The notes under the pieces: model-generated
Seen by the model: the letters and a program-made list of their open reading frames with translations, nothing else
The model's database searches: none
Told to the model about the DNA's origin: nothing
From: Promethearchaeota archaeon
Lineage (GTDB): Archaea > Asgardarchaeota > Lokiarchaeia > Sigynarchaeales > MK-D1
NCBI GenBank assembly: GCA_016839865.1
Contig: JAEOTN010000027.1
Coordinates: 1 to 21,845 of the forward strand
DNA length: 21,845 nucleotides
Direction: 5' to 3'
Made by a program: the position numbers and the translations under genes
Shown: positions 7,342 through 14,722 of the stretch, in pieces
Layout: each line of letters opens with the position of its first letter
Position numbering within the stretch: position 1 is the stretch's first letter

Positions 7342-7947
7342 TTAGATAGTGTTGTATTCCACGAATTCGGGAATTTTATCCAAAATATGTTTGATTTTTT
7401 CAGGAGATTTGTCCATTTTAAGAGCAACACTTGTAATAGAATGAGATCCATCAAATCGAGATTCCAATTCCTCGATAATTTTAAGATCATCCTGTTGCAA
7501 TCCTTGTATTACTAGTAACGGAACAATTTCTTGCCCAATGTGACGTAACACAGGAAATTTCTCTGTTTTTTTAATTAATCCCATATCCGCTAAATCATAT
7601 ACATAGCGCATGAATCGTAGCTCATTGATATTCATTTTTTTCTGAATCTCAGCAACTGTATTCCGTCCATCGAATCGTGAAAGCAAGGATATTATCTTTC
7701 CTCCACCATAGAGATTTAGCATTTCTTTTTGTGATTCACTTCCATCTAGTAAGTATTCATTGGATTTGTGAGTCCGCTCAAAAATTGTCCATCCATAGAG
7801 AGGTACACGAAAAACAAGATAACCTTTCAACCAAAGTAATAACAAAACTTGCGCAAGATTTGAACTTTCAAGCTGGATTTGTTCAGCGATTGCCTCAATG
7901 TCGGATATTCCATCAATTTCCGCAGAAAATTGATTAAACACAGCCAA
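7342..7947 (-). CDS. Tandem winged-helix protein
   Basis: About 201 residues that read as three consecutive winged-helix-like units: residues 5-60 (ISDIEAIAEQIQLESSNLAQ ending in LKGYLVFRV), 78-130 (LLSRFDGRNTVAEIQKK through LADMGLIKKTEK) and 145-200. The FDGRNTVAEI block is like the DUF4388/PatA-type helical segment seen in proteins linked to bacterial and archaeal GTPase systems. No metal-binding or catalytic motif is seen, so it may be a DNA-binding regulator or an adaptor. The start is doubtful: the only canonical start is TTG at 7947 (GTG at 7941 is next), and the frame is open upstream to the TGA that ends the longin-like gene, in the same frame. It may therefore be the C-terminal half of a split fusion. 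Confidence 0.65.
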   Translation of the reverse strand: MAVFNQFSAEIDGISDIEAIAEQIQLESSNLAQVLLLLWLKGYLVFRVPLYGWTIFERTHKSNEYLLDGSESQKEMLNLYGGGKIISLLSRFDGRNTVAEIQKKMNINELRFMRYVYDLADMGLIKKTEKFPVLRHIGQEIVPLLVIQGLQQDDLKIIEELESRFDGSHSITSVALKMDKSPEKIKHILDKIPEFVEYNTI

Positions 7948-7977
7948 AGTTTGACGTTTCGAATTGAATATAAATTC

Positions 7978-8679
7978 TCATACTGGTTTGATTTCATCTT
8001 GAATTTTTTTTCTTTCCAGTTTCGCATCTTCTATTGTGAAGTGAAGATTTGGTGATGTTGTGTTCTTAGGAATATAGGGGATATAATACCGATTTATGAT
8101 CTTACTAGTTAGATTTTGTATAAAACTAAAGAGGATTTTATCGGAATATAGAATACTTGAAGTCGAAGAAATTAATTCTCCTCCAAATTCAGATTCGAAT
8201 GTTCTACTTATTTCAATTAGATCTTGGCGAAGAGTGGGATCATACTCATCACTAACGCAAACCATTACTGTGTGTTTGTTTACAATGAAGTAATAATAGT
8301 TAGTTTTATTCTTATGTGTAAATTTGATACTTCTTGGAATCGCACATAACAAATTTTCCATATCTTCAAAGAATGGGACCAATCTTTCTTTTTGTTTAGT
8401 TTGCTTGGCAAGTTGAATATCAACCTGAATTTGTTCCAAGAGATATTTTTTTTTATCTTCATTAGTAATTTCATCAATATCTTCTATTGTAGGAAGATTA
8501 GAAGGATCACGTTTGTAATTTAATCGGAATTTTGAGATGACTTGAAGATATTCATTGTGCTCATGAGAATTTTCAATAGATAAGTCATTCATTGCGAAAA
8601 GGAGTAAGCTATCCGTGCGTCTTAGGAAACAAATGTAATCTAAGTTGATCATTGAATTAACCTGAGCATAGTTTTTCAT
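7978..8679 (-). CDS. Longin-like domain protein
   Basis: A 233-residue protein of the profilin/longin type. The first strands (INLDYICFLRRTDSLLLFAM, residues 11-30) are followed by a charged helical insertion (about 40-115) and then the strand-strand-helix part typical of longins: YYYFIVN, TVMVCVSDEYDP and DLIEISRTFESEFG (about 128-162). The C-terminal 70 residues hold further helices and end in a Lys-rich stretch. Longin domains in eukaryotes bind small GTPases or SNAREs on membranes. The assignment is from pattern only and a roadblock-like fold is an alternative. A second possible start is the ATG at 8652 (MINLDYI), preceded by AGGT; the two start regions are near copies (GGTAAATTCAATG and GGTTAATTCAATG). 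It is followed in frame by the winged-helix gene. Confidence 0.6.
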   Translation of the reverse strand: MKNYAQVNSMINLDYICFLRRTDSLLLFAMNDLSIENSHEHNEYLQVISKFRLNYKRDPSNLPTIEDIDEITNEDKKKYLLEQIQVDIQLAKQTKQKERLVPFFEDMENLLCAIPRSIKFTHKNKTNYYYFIVNKHTVMVCVSDEYDPTLRQDLIEISRTFESEFGGELISSTSSILYSDKILFSFIQNLTSKIINRYYIPYIPKNTTSPNLHFTIEDAKLERKKIQDEIKPV

Positions 8680-8886
8680 TGAATTTACCAGAAATGTGGT
8701 TGTTCTAAAATATATGGTTTGTGTATGAAATTAATATCTAAATAGATGATCGGGATATTATTCTGAGATCGTTCAAACATTTTGATTAAAAAATTTTCTC
8801 CAAGCGATTATAAAAATTCTAATCAAAAATATGTGTAATGTATGAAAATAAAGGCCAAAACCAGTTTTATTGTGTGAAATAGAATC
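8680..8886 (-). repeat. Spacer with 9-bp inverted repeat
   Basis: 207 bases between the two longin genes, without a gene. A perfect inverted repeat, TTTTGATTA (8780-8788) with TAATCAAAA (8820-8828), encloses a second possible pairing of AATTTT with AAAATT. The position suggests a transcript-end or leader structure of the upstream or downstream gene. Nothing else is recognised. Confidence 0.4.
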
Positions 8887-9642
8887 CTATTGTGACTCAT
8901 ATATGATTTTGTTAATTTTCTCGGATAGTAGTTTGGATTCCATCAAACTGGCTCCTAATGGGGTAGCTTTATCAAACATCGTTGCAGTAATTACCATATC
9001 CCCTCCAATCAACACGAGTATACCTTCATTTTCTTTGGATACTAATTGATCTATTGTTTTAGCTCCCGAATAGTATCTACCCTCGAGAATTTGAATTATT
9101 TTAATTAATGTATTCGGTTCAAGTACTGATCCAATAACGGACCCCGTGTGGGTTAATATAGCAATTCCATCTAAATTATCTGTAGATGTAGAAATGGAGG
9201 ATATGGTTTCACGTAAGACGTTCTTCAAAGGATCAGTTATTACAACAAAAGGTGTTTCAAATAACAATCTCTGAATCCTTCGAAATCCTTCAAAAATCGA
9301 AGTATTTCCTCCACTCCAATTTTTCAATTCTTCAGAATACATTTCAACGAATTTATCTTTAACAGTATTCAATTTTGGTTGATATTCACCAAGAGTATCA
9401 ATCCTTTGGCATAAAAGCACAAAATAATAGGTTGTATCCCCAATATTTTCAGTAGCAAAAATAAACCGAAGCAATGCTACATCAAGAGAAAATATATCAG
9501 TTGTATGCAATCCACGCTCCATAAAACTGAATATTGCACTGATAAACCCAGAAACCAATGGAATATTGAATGAATCACTTTTATACTCATCAACAAATAT
9601 GGTTTCTCCGGTTGAACGCATTATAAAAAATGTGTAGATCAC
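8887..9642 (-). CDS. Longin + roadblock/LC7 protein
   Basis: A 251-residue two-domain protein. Residues 1-115 look like a longin: first strand IYTFFIMRSTGETIF, a helix FNIPLVSGFISAIFSFMERG (25-44), then strands and a long helix containing YYFVLLCQRID. Residues 145-250 have the roadblock/LC7 order: LDGIAILTHTGSVIGSVL, helix NTLIKIIQILEGRYYSGAKTI, strands GILVLIGGDMVITATMF and a final helix LSEKINKII. Both folds build GTPase docking platforms in eukaryotes (Ragulator, Mon1-Ccz1, TRAPP) and roadblock proteins such as MglB regulate GTPases in bacteria. It would be the first gene of the leftward longin/winged-helix/eL22 run. The start is a GTG inside AAAGGTG; no upstream alternative fits the domain better. 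Confidence 0.7.
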   Translation of the reverse strand: MIYTFFIMRSTGETIFVDEYKSDSFNIPLVSGFISAIFSFMERGLHTTDIFSLDVALLRFIFATENIGDTTYYFVLLCQRIDTLGEYQPKLNTVKDKFVEMYSEELKNWSGGNTSIFEGFRRIQRLLFETPFVVITDPLKNVLRETISSISTSTDNLDGIAILTHTGSVIGSVLEPNTLIKIIQILEGRYYSGAKTIDQLVSKENEGILVLIGGDMVITATMFDKATPLGASLMESKLLSEKINKIIYESQ

Positions 9643-9696
9643 CTTTGCTTCTCCCTACGATTTATGCTTGTTGTTTGTATAATATCTTAATTCTAT

Positions 9697-9740
9697 ATCG
9701 AAAAAAAGCTATGGAAAAATCGAAAAAAATTTATCTTAGG
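9697..9740 (+). promoter_or_regulatory. Candidate spt5 promoter
   Basis: ATCGAAAAAAA occurs twice (from 9697 and from 9719), and the second copy runs into TTTATCTTA at about 9730-9738. This looks like an archaeal BRE plus TATA element about 40 bases before the GTG start, giving a short leader that still contains the Shine-Dalgarno-like AGAGGT. Confidence 0.4.
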
Positions 9741-9773
9741 GGAAATTTATTTGAGTTGATAGAGGTTTAGAAA

Positions 9774-10553
<780 letters not shown>

Positions 10554-10607
10554 AGTGCTCTTTTTAATAAACATAATATAAGATCAAATAAAAAATAAAG
10601 TGATAAA

Positions 10608-10967
10608 ATGCCAGGAAAGAAATCTAATCAAGGATCATCCGATCAGAGAAAAATTCGATTCCCAGATCGAAGAAACGATGAAATTTTTGCAATAGTGATT
10701 GAGAATTTTGGTGGGGACCGCATGCTTGTGAAGTGTGAAGATGGAGTAATTCGTGTAGGAATTATCAGAGGTAAAATTCGTAAACGTATGTGGGTGCGGT
10801 TAGGTGATTTAATCCTTGTAACTCCATGGGAATTCGAAACCAAGAAGAAAGATAAAAGAGAGAAATGTATGATCATTTGGAGATACACTCGAACCCAAGC
10901 AAACTGGTTGGAAAATAGAGGAAAATTAAACGAAAACCTTGATCCTGATAACGTAGAGGTATTCTAA
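10608..10967 (+). CDS. eif1a: Translation initiation factor aIF1A
   Basis: A 119-residue aIF1A/eIF1A. The S1-like OB fold is intact: KIRFPDRRNDEIFAIVIENF (15-34), RMLVKCEDGVIRVGIIRGKI (38-57), RKRMWVRLGDLILVTPWEFE (58-77) and IIWRYTRTQANWLENRG (89-105). The CEDG, IRGK, W.R.GD and RYTR.Q..WL blocks are the family signatures. It binds the A site of the small subunit and helps start-codon selection. GTGATAAA directly before the ATG offers a Shine-Dalgarno match. It lies just downstream of spt5 and ends six bases from the convergent radical SAM gene. Confidence 0.96.
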   Translation: MPGKKSNQGSSDQRKIRFPDRRNDEIFAIVIENFGGDRMLVKCEDGVIRVGIIRGKIRKRMWVRLGDLILVTPWEFETKKKDKREKCMIIWRYTRTQANWLENRGKLNENLDPDNVEVF

Positions 10968-10973
10968 TCCCAT

Positions 10974-12677
10974 CTATTTTGAAAATTGTTTTACTAATTC
11001 AGTTACTTCCTGATCCAACTGCTCTACAGTTTTTGTTTCCTTTTTTGAGTTTTTTGCTAAAGCTTTTTCTATGCGAGGTCTATGCAATGTGTTCATTGCA
11101 CAAAATGGAATTTCTAAGACTTTTGATCGATCTTCAGGATTAATTACACCATAATGCACTAGACATCTTTGAACTCTTTCTAAATCGAAATTATATGCAT
11201 CCTGAAAATGCATACTTGATATCATAATATTTCTTGAAAGGAAAAAGTCAGCTACTGAATCTAGGTTAGGTTGCCACATTATCTTCAAGAAGTTAAAGAA
11301 AGTTTTTTGGTTTTTTAATATTTTATTGATATCTCCTTTGAAATAACGAGCAGCTCCTGCCATGAAGTATAATTTTATAACTTGTTTGTATGCAATATCA
11401 GTCATGGAATCTGTAAAATTTAATAACGTCTTCAAAAGTTTCGGAGGATTCTTAATTCCATTAATTAATTTGCTAGCTTTGGGGATTTCTCGTTTTTGAA
11501 CCATGTCGAACGTTGAATTACAGAATTTCATTAGACCATCAACTTCAAAGAAATCTTCAATAGGTTGCCAATTATTGTCATCATCTAGCACCCCGATTGT
11601 CGCAAATCCACAATCTTGATGGGAAGTCATTGAAAATGTTGGTTCATCTTCAAGCCAAGCAATCAACCTTGTCATCTTTGCAGTTAAAGATAATGGATAG
11701 AATTTACTTATCAATCCATTTGTATGTTTATTAATAGCTTCTTTCAAATCTGAGGTTGTGTAACGCATTTGGTTTAAATCTTCAATTGAAATCCGCCCAG
11801 TGAGAGATACTGGTTGAAAAACCACTCCCATTACTATATCACTGTATTCTCGAGCAACATCAATTATATTTCCTATTTCGTGGTCATTAACACCATTTAC
11901 TACTGTCGGAACAAGAACTACTCCTATGTTCGCTTCAGCAAAACCCGCCTCTCTACAGTTTTCAAGAACTTGCATTTTAATTTTGCTCAGATCTACTCCT
12001 CGCATCTTTTTCCAAGTTTCAGGTTCAATACCATCAAAACTAAAATAGAATGAATTTAATCCAGCCTCAACTAATTGTTTGCAATATTCAACGGATTTTG
12101 CCATTTTGATACCGTTTGATGTTAACATCACATTTACGAAACCGAGTTCTACCCCTTTCCTAATAATATCAAACAGATCATCCCGTATCGTAGGTTCTCC
12201 ACCTGAAAGCTGTAATAAAATTGGCGCAATTGGTTTAATATTGCGAAAATGTTTCATTATCTGAACTACTTCTTCAAAAGTTGGTTCATATATGTATCCT
12301 GACACTGCAGAATTAGCAAAACAAACAGGACATCGTAAATTGCAACGATTTGTGAGATCTATTAATGCAATACAGGGAGAACTTTCATGTTGATCGCATA
12401 ATCCGCACGAATAAGGACATCCTTTTGTGTTTTCAATTAATTCTTCAGGTTTCGTGCTTTGACCCTCTTCCGAACCTACGGAGTTAGTGTAGGTTTGTTG
12501 CCAAATATAATCATCTGGGTTACCACTCAAACGATCTTTGAAATCACCATGTTCTGAGCAGCTTTTCACCATGAATATCTTATTTTCATCTTTATCCCAA
12601 ACAATTTCTGCTCGGATATTGTTCAAGCATTCGGGGCACAAACTGGTGGTTCTTTTAAGAGTTTCAATTTTTGGCAT
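10974..12677 (-). CDS. tes: Radical SAM enzyme, tetraether lipid synthase (Tes)-like
   Basis: A 567-residue radical SAM protein. The SAM-cluster motif is CNLRCPVC (Cys 112, 116, 119), followed by the LQLSGGEPT strand. The N-terminal extension carries C14/C17 with C40 and H43 (a rubredoxin- or zinc-type site) and CPYSCGLC (C87, C91, C94), which could hold an extra iron-sulfur cluster; C-terminal Cys occur in QDCGF, RCLVHYG and IPFCAMN. This order matches the MJ0619 group, members of which join two archaeol chains into membrane-spanning tetraether lipids. Close relatives have been assigned other C-C bond or methylation chemistry, so the substrate is inferred. A perfect palindrome abuts the start codon. 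The gene stands alone, convergent with aIF1A. Confidence 0.75.
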   Translation of the reverse strand: MPKIETLKRTTSLCPECLNNIRAEIVWDKDENKIFMVKSCSEHGDFKDRLSGNPDDYIWQQTYTNSVGSEEGQSTKPEELIENTKGCPYSCGLCDQHESSPCIALIDLTNRCNLRCPVCFANSAVSGYIYEPTFEEVVQIMKHFRNIKPIAPILLQLSGGEPTIRDDLFDIIRKGVELGFVNVMLTSNGIKMAKSVEYCKQLVEAGLNSFYFSFDGIEPETWKKMRGVDLSKIKMQVLENCREAGFAEANIGVVLVPTVVNGVNDHEIGNIIDVAREYSDIVMGVVFQPVSLTGRISIEDLNQMRYTTSDLKEAINKHTNGLISKFYPLSLTAKMTRLIAWLEDEPTFSMTSHQDCGFATIGVLDDDNNWQPIEDFFEVDGLMKFCNSTFDMVQKREIPKASKLINGIKNPPKLLKTLLNFTDSMTDIAYKQVIKLYFMAGAARYFKGDINKILKNQKTFFNFLKIMWQPNLDSVADFFLSRNIMISSMHFQDAYNFDLERVQRCLVHYGVINPEDRSKVLEIPFCAMNTLHRPRIEKALAKNSKKETKTVEQLDQEVTELVKQFSK

Positions 12678-12694
12678 TAGGATTCTAATCCTAA
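12677..12694 (-). promoter_or_regulatory. 18-bp palindrome at the tes start
   Basis: TTAGGATT and AATCCTAA flank a two-base centre, a perfect 8+8 inverted repeat beginning at the A of the start codon and extending upstream. A TTTAAA-rich TATA candidate near 12708-12717 would place transcription initiation inside the palindrome, the classic position of an archaeal repressor operator. Confidence 0.45.
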
Positions 12695-12772
12695 AGAGTC
12701 TTTAAAGGATTTAAAAGTTATGAATATACCCTATCATTCCCAATATTTCCAATATTAAACCGAATATTTGAT

Positions 12773-12805
12773 TTTTAAAAAAAAAGAGCTAACCGTAATG
12801 GTTAG
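12773..12805 (-). terminator. Intrinsic-type terminator of the 131-residue gene
   Basis: On the minus strand the 6-bp stem CTAACC/GGTTAG (12800-12805 and 12789-12794, 5-base loop) is followed by CTC and a run of nine T. The 3' arm contains the TAG stop codon of the gene, so the hairpin overlaps the last codons. Confidence 0.6.
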
Positions 12806-13184
12806 ACAATTCAGGATCAAATTCCAAATGAACTACTCGTTCTCCTCTACTTACAAAATTCTTATCAATACGAACTAGTAATCCATGAAAAGGCTTACCA
12901 TGAACCCATACTAAATATACAGGTGATGAACTTGATTTAGTGATTATGGACTCTTTATAATGAATGAATATATTCTCTTGACATTCCGAACAATAGGCAT
13001 ATAAGCTTCTATCATTTGTTTCTTTCTCAATATCTTCAGTTACTTCTTCATTTTTTTGAGAAATCTCATCTTTTATTATTTCTTCAACATCTGCAAACAT
13101 TTTCAGCTCTGTAGATGAAAGAGTTCTAGTAGTATCTTCTTTATCATTCGTTTCAGAATTAGCTTGTTTATCTTTGGGATCCAT
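12789..13184 (-). CDS. Unknown small protein with acidic N-terminus
   Basis: A 131-residue protein that I do not recognise. Residues 1-60 are charged, Ser/Thr/Glu-rich and probably disordered. Residues 62-126 form a compact domain starting with a single Cys pair (YCSECQENIF), then strands VYLVWVHGKPFHGLLVRIDKN and RGERVVHLEFD; the HG.P.H and ID.N..SRG blocks look conserved. One CxxC alone does not make a full zinc ribbon, although the two His could complete a metal site. The start is supported by GAGGGG nine bases upstream of the ATG and a TATA-like GGATATAA further up. It is divergent from the AAA+ gene. Confidence 0.6.
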   Translation of the reverse strand: MDPKDKQANSETNDKEDTTRTLSSTELKMFADVEEIIKDEISQKNEEVTEDIEKETNDRSLYAYCSECQENIFIHYKESIITKSSSSPVYLVWVHGKPFHGLLVRIDKNFVSRGERVVHLEFDPELSNHYG

Positions 13185-13253
13185 TATCGCCCCTCATTTC
13201 ATTGTCTGATTACTATAGGGTGGTTATATCCTAAAAACTTCTGTTCGAAAACC

Positions 13254-13261
13254 ATATTTAT
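13254..13261 (+). promoter_or_regulatory. TATA-like element, AAA+ gene
   Basis: ATATTTAT is centred about 30 bases before the AAA+ ATG. No Shine-Dalgarno sequence precedes this ATG, and the spacing predicts transcription starting within a few bases of it, as in leaderless archaeal mRNAs. Confidence 0.35.
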
Positions 13262-13287
13262 TTTCTATCATTGATCAATCCGTCACC

Positions 13288-14460
13288 ATGGAGACTATAG
13301 AGATCGAGGGTAAAACTTTGCTGTTAGCATTTCCAGACGAGCAAAAGATACCGTGGATAGGAGATAAAAGTTATATATCACAAATTCAGAGCGCTTGGAG
13401 TAGTGAACATGATACTCCCTTTAATCCAAGAATTGTGGGAAGAGTAGGTATGGGAAGAACAACCCTTGCTTATTCTGCGGGGAAAATATTTAAACCAAAT
13501 TCCCCATCCGAAATATTTGTTATTCATTGCTCAGAAAAATTAACCCCCGAGCAGATTCTAATATATGAAGTAAAAAAAGGTGACCAAAGTGAATATCATG
13601 CAAGCCCATTAGTATCTGCAATGGTAAAGGGAAGTATATGCGTAGTAGATGAGTGCCAATACCTTTCATCAGAGACTTGGGCATCTATGTCTTCTCTACT
13701 AGATCAGAGATATATCACTTCCGATGTAGTGGGGCTAAAAATTCATGCTCATAAAAATTTCCGAGTTGTGTTCACCCAAAATTATGAGGGAAAATCTAAA
13801 AATAAACAAAAAATCCCGACATATATCTCTACTTTATTAAAACCTGTGATAAATATCAACCATCCTAGCCGAAAACATGAAATGGATGTTTTACAATACT
13901 TTTTTCCAAGTCTCATCCCCCCTAAATTAGTAAATCACTTAGTTGATTTTTTACAGTCTTCACATTTTGAGGATCGACCCTATTCAATAAGAGATTGTAT
14001 AAATATTCTTCAATGTTATACAACTTTGACACCTAAGGGAGAAGATCAAGAAATTGATTGGAATAAATTGTATAAATCTGTAAGACAAATTCTGGATAAT
14101 CAAGCGATTTATTTTCTAAATGAACAATTAAACCTATCCAAGGACTCTGAATCGATGTTTAAACAAGATGAAGACATCATGGATGATATTGACAATAATT
14201 ACAATCATAAAATCACTGATTTTTATGAAAATGAAGAAGAGTTTGCAGAATTCATTAAGGATGAAGAGGAAACTGAAGATTTTGAAGATATAGATGATGG
14301 TTTTTTATATTTAGAGGAAGAACCTGAGGGAGATGTAGAAAATGAGCAGAATAAGTCGCGATCAAACATTACAAATGCAAAATACCTCAAAGATCTTCGC
14401 AAACGGATTCGAAGCAAATTAAAGAAGAAGAATGATGAGGATAAAAAGAAAAATCTATGA
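13288..14460 (+). CDS. AAA+ ATPase (MoxR/AAA_5-like) with altered Walker A
   Basis: A 390-residue protein with one AAA+ module. Walker A is GRVGMGRTT (51-59), where the nearly invariant Lys is Arg57 (codon AGA, 13456-13458). Walker B is SICVVDE (116-122) and sensor 1 is the Asn in VVFTQN (165). The ICVVDECQYLSSETWASMSSLLDQR block resembles MoxR/dynein-like AAA_5 ATPases. After residue 290 the chain becomes an acidic, probably disordered linker and ends in a Lys/Arg-rich helix (KDLRKRIRSKLKKKNDEDKKK). MoxR proteins usually partner a VWA protein for complex assembly, but none is next to it. The Lys to Arg change may slow or abolish hydrolysis. It overlaps the 54-residue convergent gene by six bases. 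Confidence 0.75.
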   Translation: METIEIEGKTLLLAFPDEQKIPWIGDKSYISQIQSAWSSEHDTPFNPRIVGRVGMGRTTLAYSAGKIFKPNSPSEIFVIHCSEKLTPEQILIYEVKKGDQSEYHASPLVSAMVKGSICVVDECQYLSSETWASMSSLLDQRYITSDVVGLKIHAHKNFRVVFTQNYEGKSKNKQKIPTYISTLLKPVININHPSRKHEMDVLQYFFPSLIPPKLVNHLVDFLQSSHFEDRPYSIRDCINILQCYTTLTPKGEDQEIDWNKLYKSVRQILDNQAIYFLNEQLNLSKDSESMFKQDEDIMDDIDNNYNHKITDFYENEEEFAEFIKDEEETEDFEDIDDGFLYLEEEPEGDVENEQNKSRSNITNAKYLKDLRKRIRSKLKKKNDEDKKKNL

Positions 14461-14619
14461 ACGGGAGTATTCTTCCTCATACCCTTTTTGTATCTTAGAA
14501 ATAATTTTCTTGTAGTGAGAACTTTCATTAAAATCCTCTATATCACGCAATTTTATTCGCATATCTTGAAGAAGGCCATTGACTAGTTGTTCATCTTTTA
14601 AATCTTGCATGTACCACAT
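14455..14619 (-). CDS. 54-residue helical protein
   Basis: A short frame starting MWYMQDLKDEQLV and ending EEEYSRS, amphipathic and fully helical in appearance, charged at the C-terminus. It fills most of the gap between the AAA+ and acyl-CoA dehydrogenase genes. A TATA-like CTTTTTATA at 14630-14638 (minus strand) would start transcription near the second Met (ATG at 14610), suggesting either that start with a leaderless message or the ATG at 14619. No family is recognised. Composition favours a real gene, but its small size leaves doubt. Confidence 0.45.
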   Translation of the reverse strand: MWYMQDLKDEQLVNGLLQDMRIKLRDIEDFNESSHYKKIISKIQKGYEEEYSRS

Positions 14620-14692
14620 TTCTAATTAGGTATAAAAAGAAAACGGATGTTCCAGCTCTTTATCCTTTTATCTATGTGATCAAAATAGAGAG

Positions 14693-14700
14693 TTTTTATG
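14693..14700 (+). promoter_or_regulatory. TATA-like element, acyl-CoA dehydrogenase gene
   Basis: TTTTTATG is centred about 27 bases before the ATG at 14723. The ATG has no Shine-Dalgarno sequence, so a leaderless transcript is predicted. A second TATA-like TATAAAAAG at 14631-14639 could also be used. Confidence 0.35.
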
Positions 14701-14722
14701 CAATTTAAGCTAAACAAAAACC

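Noticed and set aside
7342..7947. Tandem winged-helix protein as an ESCRT-II Vps25
   Set aside because: Vps25 has two winged helices and its own conserved motifs; this protein has three units with an FDGRNTVAEI block and no visible Vps25 signature.
7978..7980. TGA as a selenocysteine codon
   Set aside because: Some Asgard archaea make selenoproteins, but the residues around this TGA are not a redox site and no selenocysteine-element hairpin was recognised, so a plain stop or split gene is preferred.
7827..8027. 66-residue frame across the longin/winged-helix junction
   Set aside because: It overlaps both genes in another frame and has low-complexity Lys/Leu content typical of a shadow frame; only its ATGA overlap was of interest and is reported separately.
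14223..14528. 101-residue Ser/Phe-rich antisense frame
   Set aside because: Its composition is the reverse complement of the acidic and basic tail of the AAA+ gene.
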